Below are positions 35,045 to 44,925 of a stretch of 47,617 nt of DNA, in pieces. The notes beneath the pieces were generated by a model. It saw only the letters and a list, made by a program, of their open reading frames with translations, was not told the DNA's origin and did not search any database. Position 1 is the first letter of the stretch. Every line of letters starts with the position of its first letter. This stretch comes from Rhizophagus sp. LPA8_4_AMF (taxonomy: Eukaryota > Glomeromycota > Glomeromycetes > Glomerales > Glomeraceae): positions 1 to 47,617 of the forward strand of contig JADRCO010000155.1 of assembly GCA_021464525.1 (NCBI GenBank), in the 5' to 3' direction. The position numbers and the translations under genes are program-made.

Positions 35045-35171
35045 TTCTTTAAGGTGTGAGATTTTTAATATCGTCAAAGTAGATTCCATTAACGTCAACG
35101 ATGATTTTTTCGCTGATGTCAACCGCGATAGTATCTTTGCCTATAAGTAAACAATTTAATGACAATTTCAT
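35045..35171 (-). pseudogene. N-terminal CRN header fragment
   Basis: The frame from the ATG at 35171 reads MKLSLNCLLIGKDTIAVDIS and then VDVNGIYFDDIKNL before a stop. This matches the start of the ubiquitin-like CRN header in glomeromycotan copies (typically M-x-L-x-L-N-C-L-L-x-G). The remainder of the header resumes 1.5 kb downstream at 33528. It probably marks the start of the same gene. Confidence 0.6.
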
Positions 35172-35653
35172 ATTGAAGATAATTTTGTAAGTGATAAAGG
35201 AAGCAAGTTTTAGTTCTTGAGAGTGTCTTGAAAGAAGAATACATCGTGTCAACAATAAAATAGATTCTAGTATAATGATACGAAAAACTTTTATCAATAT
35301 TGTAACGAAAAAATGACGATGCAAAAATTTCTGAGAATTAATTAAATATGAATGATTTATTCGTGAATTAAATTAATTAAATAAATAATTTCATAAAATA
35401 AATTGAAAAAAAATTTTCTTCTATGAATTTTACATAATATTTCTTTCTAATAATAACATTAGCTAACGCTTCGAAACTTTTAAAATAATTTTATAAAACG
35501 GTTTTAACGTTTCCTATCTTTTATGATAAAGTCCCTATTACCATTAGCTATTCCAATTTTCCAACTCCATTGTGATTAATATATCCATTTCCATTCACGT
35601 TATAATTTCCATTTATATGATGATTCTCAAATCTTGAACCATCTTGAAGATTT
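35172..35653. other. intergenic between CRN relic and decarboxylase
   Basis: AT-rich. It is upstream of the CRN relic and downstream of the decarboxylase, both on the minus strand. No exon or repeat is recognised. Confidence 0.5.
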
Positions 35654-37652
35654 TTATTCTCTTTCAAATATTCTAACACCTTCACCCGCTCTTTCAACTT
35701 CTCTAACCAGTTCCTCTAAATAATGTTCATTAATTGAAGGTGCATTTATCACTACTCTAAAAAATGAAGGTAATTCTTTTCCATTCAGTTCTAAAGGAGA
35801 ATAATCAAATAAAAATCTACCGCCCTCCCGTAACCTTTTGTGAATTTCTTTGGTTACTAAAGTCATTTGTTCTTTCCACGTTTGATATTTTTTTGTTTCT
35901 TTTTCTACTCGATCTAAGATTTTCATCCCCTTTGGAATATACCAAAAACATATTTGTAAATTTGGTGGATCTTCCAATACCATTTTAAACTTATTATTGT
36001 TTTTCACTAAATTAGTCAAATATCTGGCCATTTTAAATGCATGCTCTATCCTTTTTTTATATCCTAATATACCATATATTTTCCATCCTATAAATAATTT
36101 TATTGCATCAGGCTTTCTACCACATCCAACTGTACTATCTCCTAAATCATACTTAGAATCGTCATGAAATAAATATTGCGCTCCTAGTGAATTTGTTTGT
36201 TTAAATATTTGTCGATCTGACGCTAATATGAATGAACATTGTAATGGTGTTCCGAGTAATTTATGTGGATTCAACACAAATGTATCAGCCTTTTGTTTGA
36301 TAAATTGAGAAAATATTGTTTAGTCAGTGAAATTAGAGTAAATTTTTTTTTTTTAAAAAAAAAAAAGAAAAAGAGCTTTTAATAACGAACCAAAGATGAA
36401 CCTTCAATCTTGTGCTTGTGTTTATCGGAAAATATAAGACTCCCACCCCATGATCCATCAACGTGAAACCAGAGCTTGTATCGTTTGGCAATTTTCCCAA
36501 TTTCCTTTAATGGATCGAATGCCCCCTAATATAAAAGTATGCGAAATTAATGACGCAAGAATACATAAATAAAACAACAACAACAATAATAATAATAATA
36601 AATTTCATACCAAAACGGTCGTACCAGCAGTAGCATTAATAAAAAATGGAGTTTCTTTTCTTTTCAATGACTGTATAATTAATTGTTCTACGTACAAGAA
36701 AAAAATAAAAAATAAAAATGTTATTTCGTAAATTCCAAAAGAAACTACATCTTTACCTAGGATCTTACCTAATTCGTCTGGACGCATTCTTCCCTGATCA
36801 TCACAAGGAACTTTAATTATGTTGTCTAATCCTAATCCTAGTGCCATACCAGTTTTCTCAACGGAATAATGTCCAGAACTAGAAGTAAATACTGTAAGCT
36901 TCTTGCCGAAATTACAATACCCTTTAGTTTTAATCTCTGGAAACATATAATTTCTTGCCGTTAACATTGCGAGTTGATTTGAAAATGCTCCTCCTGGACA
37001 TGTTATTCCCCCCGATCTCTAAAAAATTTTTTAATTCTAATTAGATGAATTTAACAAATCTGAAAACGACTCACAAATTATTTACCTCGCTCATTCCTAA
37101 TAATTTTGCCAATTTCCCCGAAACACAATCTTCCATTAGTGTCAACACTGGAGATACATGGTAAACATGCGAATTCGCATTTAATAATGATATTAACATT
37201 TCGGTTACAATCCCAACAGGATTGGTTCCTGCGTACAATTTATCCATAAACCCCGGATTCCATGTATTAACACTATAACGTAATATATTCCGTAACATTG
37301 GCATTAATCCTATTTTTTATAAAAAAAGTTCAAATGACGGAAAAGAAAATTAAATAGAGTTTAACAAAATAAAAATTAAGATAAGAACCTTACCAGGAAT
37401 ACCAATCCCTGTATATGGTAGATCTAGATCTATTAATGTTTTTAATTCTTCCGGTAGTTTATGCTCTACTACTAATGCTCCTGGCTTTCGACTTTCATTT
37501 ACATCTAAAATAAAAAAAAAATTTTAATTATGAATTGATACTGAAAGGTAAGTAAAATGCTTACATCCAACCATTAAATCTTTCATTTGCGAAACTAATA
37601 GATCAAGTTCTGCGGCATCGCCATCAAGTATATCTTGTGATTGAGATAACAT
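35654..37652 (-). CDS. PLP-dependent group II decarboxylase (GAD/CSAD type), 7 exons
   Basis: Exons 37652-37565, 37504-37394, 37309-37086, 37018-36757, 36687-36611, 36525-36391 and 36289-35654 sum to 1533 bases (510 aa). Motifs in order: NPGFMDKLYAGTNPVGIVTE; CPGGAFSNQLAMLTARN; TSSSGHYSVEK, with the PLP-stacking His at 191; FFINATAGTTVLGAFDP; HVDGSWGG, with Asp277 to the PLP ring nitrogen; and NPHKLLGTPLQCSF, with Lys309 as Schiff-base lysine. The fold is that of glutamate, cysteine-sulfinate and aspartate 1-decarboxylases. The substrate cannot be fixed from sequence; the C-terminal CFWYIPKG is GAD/CSAD-like. Product candidates are GABA, hypotaurine or beta-alanine. It is divergent from the amidophosphoribosyltransferase gene. 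The fourth intron (36756-36688) is 69 bases with no in-frame stop. Confidence 0.88.
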
Positions 37653-37742
37653 TACTATTATAAGAATAATATTTAATATATACGAAAATAAAAAAAAATA
37701 TTTTTAAAAAATGAGATTAAAAAAAAAACCATGGGGGTACAC

Positions 37743-37752
37743 CTATTTATAT
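37743..37752 (-). promoter_or_regulatory. TATA box of the decarboxylase gene
   Basis: On the minus strand the sequence reads ATATAAATAGG about 95 bases before the ATG at 37652. Confidence 0.5.
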
Positions 37753-37992
37753 GCAAATTTATATTAAAGATCTGCAACTAATCTATCACATACTATACGT
37801 TATGCCGGGAATATGGTTTAAATTCCAACCGGATTTACTTTAATAATTAGCCTTATTGTTAGCAACTATTGTTCATTTTTATTCGATATCCGCGGATTGA
37901 TCCATGGACTCTCATATCTCATATCTCATATGGTTACCTTTTATAGAAGACTGACCAACTTAGTGTGTCCGGTGACTTGAGAAGATTTGTTC

Positions 37993-38025
<33 letters not shown>

Positions 38026-38649
38026 CTTGCGAAGAGATAGACGAAATGTAATGTGTAATTGTTTAAATCTTAACCTTGCATCACGCGGACGAATTTGGTA
38101 TTTAACCACCACCACCGGAGCACGTTAGTAATATTGTATAATTATTTGGTTACCCATGAGGCGATGACCGTAAATGGATTATGCGAACATTGCATAAATC
38201 ACATGGGTGCATGATAATCATTTTTTTTTGATATTTCGATAATCAAAAGATCAAAAAAATTTTTTACATCGAATTGCTTAATTAAAAATACTCACGTGAA
38301 ATGCTAACGATGATGTAATTGACGTCCTACTATAAAAATTTTTATTTCACTATTACGTAATAGTACGCTACTACTGCGTGAAATGTTTCACACTCTGTTA
38401 TTAACCATTTTTCTCATGGAGTTCAACTTGTTTGGGAAAAAAATTATAATGCAAAAAGGGATTGCTGATTAATAGGCTTTTTTATCCCGTTTTGGTTTAG
38501 GGAAATTGTGAAATAGTAAATGCTGGCATATGTACTACATTAGATATATACTATGCTACTGGTTTATGGCATCGCGCCTCGAATTTTTTTTTTTCGACTT
38601 AGTGGTCAGCGAATTATGAAATTTGCTGTAAAAAAAATAATTGTAAATA
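37753..38649. other. divergent promoter region with a 32-T run
   Basis: The gap between decarboxylase and amidophosphoribosyltransferase contains CTCATAT in three tandem copies (about 37911-37930), 32 consecutive T (37994-38025), a CACGTG (about 38294) and TTGACGTC (about 38318). No TATA box is evident upstream of the plus-strand gene. Confidence 0.6.
37994..38025 (+). repeat. homopolymer T(32)
   Basis: Thirty-two consecutive T between divergent genes. Poly(dA:dT) tracts exclude nucleosomes in fungal promoters; the exact length is prone to sequencing error. Confidence 0.8.
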
Positions 38650-40988
38650 ATGTGTGGAATTTTAGCGTTATTATTAGCAGATTCAAATGCTTCAGCCAAT
38701 TTAGAATTATTTGAAGGTCTTCAACTTTTACAGCATAGAGGACAGGTAATGAATTTTCTTTACGCTTCAGTTATTTATAAATTATTTTCTATTTCATTTT
38801 ACGTTTCATTGAAAGGATGCTGCCGGAATCATTACGTGTGGACATAAGGGAAGATTTTACCAATGTAAAGGAAATGGAATGGTAAGAGATGTTTTTGATC
38901 AAAAACATCTACAAAATTTAGGTGGAAGTCTTGGAATTGGTCATGGTACGCGTATAGTATTGAAAATAAAAAATTGATAGATGAAAACTATATCTTGAAT
39001 AATGAATAAAATTGAAATGATAATTATCTAATTTTATTTACTATAATAAATTGTTTAGTACGATATCCTACGGCTGGAACGTCCTCACATTCTGAAGCAC
39101 AACCGTTTTATGTCAACAGTCCATACGGAATTGTATTTGGTCATGTATGTTACATTATATATATCAAAGAAACGATTTTTTTAAACAAAAATCTCATATA
39201 GCCTATCTTTTTAACCTTATTAGAATGGAAATTTGATTAATGCACAAGAGTTGAAAGATTTTTTAGATTTCAACACTCATCGTCATATTAACACCGATTC
39301 CGATTCAGAATTGTTATTAAATATATTCGCTAATAATTTACAAAAAACTAATAAAGTTAGGTATGTTAAACAATAAATAAAGAATCCAATTTAAAATTAG
39401 GTACGTTTACTTAAACTTAAATTAATGTTAAATTTTAATATTTAGGATTGATGAAGAAGATATTTTTACAGCTATAAAAGGAATGTATGAACAGTGTATA
39501 GGTGCATATGCATGTGTAGCTATGGTTGCAGGTTGGTTGGCGAATTATTTATTTCGAAATTGTAAAAAGTGCAAAATTAATTAAGTTAATTAACGTAAAA
39601 ATTTAGGATTTGGTATAATTGGATTTAGAGATTCAAATGGGATTAGACCAATATGTTACGGAAAAAGAGAAAGTACGAAAGGAACTGATTATATGATTGC
39701 GTCAGAAAGTGTAGTATTAGATGCATTAGGTTTTACTGAAGTTAGAGATATAAATCCAGGCAAGTATATTTCAAATTTTCTAAAAAGTCAATTTTATGAT
39801 TATATTAACAATCCTGTTTCATTCATTTATTATTTAGGTGAAGCAATAATTATAACGAAAACAAGAATAACAAGTCGTCGATTAGTTGAATCAAAAAATA
39901 TTACGCCATGTATATTCGAATATGTTTACTTTGCAAGACCTGATTCCGTAATTGATGGTATATCAGTTTATAGATCAAGATTAGAAATGGGTGAATATTT
40001 GGCTGATCAAGTTGTAAAAAAATGTGGAAATAATATGGATATTGAAGTTGTGATTCCGGTAAGCATTCAGATTTTTTTTAAAAAAAAAATTTTTTCTTTC
40101 GGGAAACTAAGAATTTAAAAATTTAGGTTCCTGAAACCAGTCGCGTAGCAGCATTACAAGCAGCTTATAAATTAAAAATTCCTTATAGAGAAGGATTTAT
40201 TAAGAATCGTTATATTGGACGTACATTTATAATGCCAGGACAGCAAATGAGAAGAATAAATGTCCGACGCAAATTAAACGCCATGGCATTAGAATTCTCC
40301 GGCAAGAACGTTTTAATAGTTGATGGTAATATGTTTTTATTAAAATTGTTGGAAGTCTCGTTTAGAGAAAATATTAATTCTTTTTATAATTTTTTGATTT
40401 TGTGCATTAGATTCGATTGTTAGGGGGACAACTTCAAAAGAAATTGTTCAGATGGCACGTGACGCTGGTGCTAAGAAAGTTTATTTCGCGTCTTGCGCTC
40501 CTCCTATTAGGTATTGACGATACATATTTTCTTGCGTATAATAATTACAATATATTAATTGAAATCTTTTTGTAGGTATCCTAATGTTTATGGTATTGAT
40601 ATGCCATCACGTCAAGAGCTTGTAGCATACAATCGTAACGATGATTCGATTGCTAAAGAACTTGGTGCCGATGTTATAATATTTCAGGTAAAATAATCAT
40701 GAATAGGATTTACTTGGTTTAATTTTTTCTCACACCACTTTTTTCTATATCAAAATATAGAAATTAGATGATTTATTAGAATCATGTAGAAAATTCAATT
40801 CAAATATTAAAACCTTTGACTGTTCGGTATTTAATGGAGAATATGTTACAGGATGTGTTACGTCAAAATATCTGGACGATTTAGAGAATGTTAGAAATGA
40901 TTTGGCAAAGAATCATATGAATAATTTACATTCTCCTGATACTATTGGTTTGCACAATGATTATGGTTGCAACGGTAAATCTCTTTAA
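38650..40988 (+). CDS. ADE4: amidophosphoribosyltransferase (glutamine PRPP amidotransferase), 11 exons
   Basis: Exons 38650-38745, 38816-38945, 39059-39144, 39224-39360, 39446-39531, 39607-39759, 39838-40058, 40127-40325, 40411-40510, 40576-40687 and 40761-40988 sum to 1548 bases (515 aa). The protein starts [12 protein letters not shown], so Cys2 is the class II glutaminase nucleophile with no propeptide, as in fungal Ade4. Glutaminase motifs follow: [35 protein letters not shown]. The phosphoribosyltransferase part has [14 protein letters not shown], the [12 protein letters not shown] loop and the PRPP-binding [16 protein letters not shown] (about 365-380). It makes phosphoribosylamine from PRPP and glutamine, the first committed step of purine synthesis, in the cytosol. 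Intron 6 must use a GC donor (39760). Intron 2 onwards are otherwise GT-AG. It diverges from the decarboxylase gene. Confidence 0.95.
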
Positions 40989-42020
40989 GGATATGCGGGT
41001 TAGGAAGAGTTATTAAATTTTATTTGAATTGTAAATATTAAATTTTTTTATTATGGATGAATTGTGGTGAAAAATTTATTGTTTGGGAGATCAAAATAGC
41101 GTTATATATATAACGATAATTTTTTTTTAATAAAAATCTTTTTTTTTTTATTATTATTTTATTAGAATTGTCGCTTGAAATTTTTGAACACTTTGCCTTC
41201 ATTAATTATGAAATTCTTGGTGATATTTGCATTCCTTAATTTTACGTTATTAACTATATATGTTATATATATTGGTATAATAATAAAATTATTTAAATTT
41301 GCAACAAAACAACATCGTCAAACCGATGTTAATATTAAATGATGTAGAATGTAACTATTGACATTAAAGAATTAATTTTAAAATAAATTTTTGTTATTTC
41401 GTGTATAAACCATAATTAACCTCTTACCTTTATGTCAACTTAACACAATCGTTAAATATAAGGTTTTTGCGAATAGTAAAATAATAGGTGACTGACCGCT
41501 TATGATCTGTACAAGATATTAAATGTTCAGTAGTTAGTAGCTAAAACTTCCAATATCACTACATAAATTAATAAAGTTATCTAATGACTTAACACTAAAA
41601 TATCTATGCATTTATAAAAAACAAACCAGATAAAGAGTAATAGCAGACGCAACTTTGTAAGAATAATATGGATCAATGAGTGATCAAGTTTTTAGTGAAA
41701 TTTCCATATCGAATTATGATTAAAAGAGAAGTTGTAAAAATATAAATTCATTATCATTATAGCCAAAAAATTCGTTATATTTTCTCTTTATTATGAAATT
41801 AAATCAAGACATTTGTCGTCAAAAAAAAAAAAAATATTTCTTGTTGCGACATTGGAACTCACGTGCCTAATAATATTTTAGACTTGCTTATAAATCATTT
41901 AAAGTGTATTAATATACATATTTTCTGTTCTATTAAGATTTTGTATTGAATAATTTTTTTGTGTTAAATCAAGCAATTTATATTTTCAAAATAAAAGTGT
42001 TTTATTTGATATATTAGACT
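40989..42020. other. 3' flank, nothing recognised
   Basis: Low-complexity AT-rich DNA downstream of the purine gene. No exon or structured repeat is seen. Confidence 0.5.
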
Positions 42021-42023
42021 CAA

Positions 42024-42178
42024 TTATATGAATTTCTCATTCGCTTACTTATTTGCCTTCTTCTTCTCCCCCTATTCTCTTTGCTATCACTCGAGCTGTC
42101 GCTCGATTCATCTGCTTCTTGATCTATTTCTACGCCTGCTGTATCTACCCCGATTTTCGTGATGCATTACAAACTGTT
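42024..42178 (-). pseudogene. coding-like acidic C-terminal exon, unassigned
   Basis: On the minus strand, a stop-free frame of nearly 50 codons encodes GVDTAGVEIDQEADESSDSS and SDSKENRGRRRQISKRM before TGA. Its GC content and codon use are clearly above the surroundings. A second coding-like scrap, RKMEFITGWKSFEYPKDWC, lies upstream at about 42345-42280 in another frame. They may be remnants or exons of one minus-strand gene whose other exons I could not find. Confidence 0.3.
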
Positions 42179-43912
42179 ATTAATCGACACCTAGAGTAGT
42201 TGGCGAAGTATAAATTTATTGTCTAAATCATTAAATTTGTATCTAGCTTATCTACCTTCGATTTCTAATTCATACTTTACACCAATCTTTCGGATATTCG
42301 AAAGATTTCCAACCCGTAATGAATTCCATTTTTCTTTCTGATGAAATGCTCCAATTTTTAGTGTTCAAAACGTATAGGCGGTGGAACAATCTTTTTTAAC
42401 CATATATACGGTAAGTTTCGGTTTGATACAGCAAAGTATTTTGTGTATGATGGTAACTTCGAATCTGTAAATATAAAAAAAAAACTAGTAAGTTGATCCA
42501 TAAATTCACTTTAAAGTACTGCTGCACTCCCATGTGTTGGGAGGCGGACGGTGGTGAAGTGATTTATTTAAATCTTATCCATAATTTAGAGCGAAGAATA
42601 GAACAAAGAATTGAAGAAATTTTTTTTTTGAAGAATTTGGAGAGTATAAATATATTTTTTAAGTATAGACTCTTTAATGTCTTTTATGGCGTCTCAAGAT
42701 TTCATCACTCGACTTTTATCTTTTAATAAACTAAGTAATGCACCTTCTAACCAACTAAACATACATCTGAATAAAACTTGTTATCTTTTTATCTTCATTT
42801 TTATTTTATAAATATTCTAGAACAACGATCCTAATGAGACAAATTACAAATTTGAGTTTTTAAAGAGGTATGTAATATGTATACTTTTGTGGCTAATAAT
42901 AAGAACAATAAGATAGACTTCCCCCTAATTCGTTCTATTAGAATTTTTTAATTTTTTTAATAAAAATTATTAATCTATTGTAACTAAAATTATTATAATT
43001 TCAAAAATCATTAAAAATTAATTTATTTTTAATTTTTATTTATTTAAACATTTCTTGTTAATGACAGGATCAACTATATAATAAATTGAGCCTCACTCGT
43101 ATCTAATTCTGCACTAAAACTTGTTAAATGGAATCATTCGTTAATTCATTATAAATAAATTTTTGTTATCATTTTAATCTTATTATTGACCATAATCGGA
43201 TATACTGTATATGGACACGTCAAAGTTCCTACGTCGCTTATTTTCAAAGACAAGTTATATATATTTATACATTATATTATTTTATTTATATTAAATTTTA
43301 AAAAATCAATTAAAATCAATTTCAGTGTTTGTTAAAATCTTGATTTGGATCACGTACCGGTCATTTATATAAATTAATCATTTGCATCGTCACAACTATA
43401 TTAATTTTAAGTTATATTATATCATTATAAATACCCTATGAATTCAAGAAGCACATACTGCATACAAACCTATTATTTAAATTATACTAGAATCGTATTT
43501 ATGTTTCTGTGGGTGTCGGCCTATGTGTTGGTTATTATAGACCCAAAAATATTCTGTAAGGTATTAAATTAATTAAATACATTATTATTCAAAAACAGAT
43601 ACCACTTTATCAATAATTAATTTCAATCACTTATATTGAGATAAATATATACAAAGATTCCCTACATTTCATACAGTATAAATGAGTAAAATAATTCACA
43701 TAATTTTATCTAAACATTTTTACATGTCTTTTTTCAATAATCAATTACAGTAAATAATTTAATGTGTTGTTCTAAGCCTTATAAACATTAAAATTAATTA
43801 ATTTATTGTCTTAAATAGATTGTTTTTTGCACTAATTAATAAAGATAATTTTAATATTTAATAAAGTCAATTATATTTTAATTGAAACTTAAACTCTTTG
43901 ATCTGTAATATC

Positions 43913-43944
<32 letters not shown>

Positions 43945-44925
43945 TTAAATGCTGGCTTTCTCTAGTTTTTAAATTTTTCCATTCTACTTTCAGAATCAAT
44001 TTTAAATATCGAGACATTCCATTCGTTGGATTCATCTCATTAATGCGTCGGTGTCGAGTAATAGCAGTTTATGGAAAGTTCTAATTTCAATTTGTACCGG
44101 AAGTTATAATTTTATTGAAATTTATTTATATATTTAAATGGTGATTTTAAAACAAAATAACGGTAAATGAATACAAAATATATAAACTTAATGATAATTT
44201 ATTACCTTTGAATACACAGTTCAATTACCTTAGGTTTTTAAAGTATTTGAATATGTGAAATTATTGAAGTGCGGGCTAAAATACAATAGACAATGATAAG
44301 TTTCTTATAAGGGTAAAATTTATTCGGGAAGATAAAAGATAATTTCAAAATTATTGACAAATACGAACCCATTCGTGGCCCACCTCCTGTGAAGGCAAAA
44401 CCTTTCTTGTTGTACTTGTATAGAAACATATAGGTCAAATGCGTGTGTTTCATAGCGATTGTTTTTTTTACGGATATAACGAGTTGTTTCTGTTTGGAAT
44501 ATCTGAATACCGTTTCCTCTATACAAATAAAAATAATCATTTTATGTATCAAATTTTCAATGGATCACTTACTTTCTGATTATAATATTCAATATTTAGT
44601 CCAATATTCCTAATATTCCTTCGCTTTTATAATCCGAAATATTGTTTAACCTATTACTTTAAAATTTAATTAATTAGAAAATCTATAATATTAAACTATC
44701 GTAAATCATTAATATAGATCAAAAACTGATTATAACAATCTTTGGCAAACTCAATTTAATAATTCTTTTGAATAAACGGACAATTCATTTAATTTTATGA
44801 CTTTATTATAATACTAAATAAAATTTAGATATATATTATGCTCGAAGAAAAATAAGTTACAGAACATATACAGCACAAATTTACTTTTATCCTTACAATT
44901 TTAAAATAATAAATAACAATCTAGT
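42179..44925. other. AT-rich stretch with an A(29) run
   Basis: Apart from the scrap near 42300, no exon is convincing. The ORFs at 42493-42726 (plus) and 44238-44552 (minus) have no recognised motif. A run of 29 A occupies 43913-43941; an insertion tail is possible but no retroelement is recognisable before it. Confidence 0.5.

Noticed and set aside
36605-36967. 120-codon ORF taken as one exon of the decarboxylase
   Set aside because: It contains a 69-base intron with good GT and AG sites; removing it restores the family sequence at the junction.
43913-43941. A(29) as the tail of a processed gene or retroelement
   Set aside because: No coding or element sequence could be recognised upstream and no target duplication was found.
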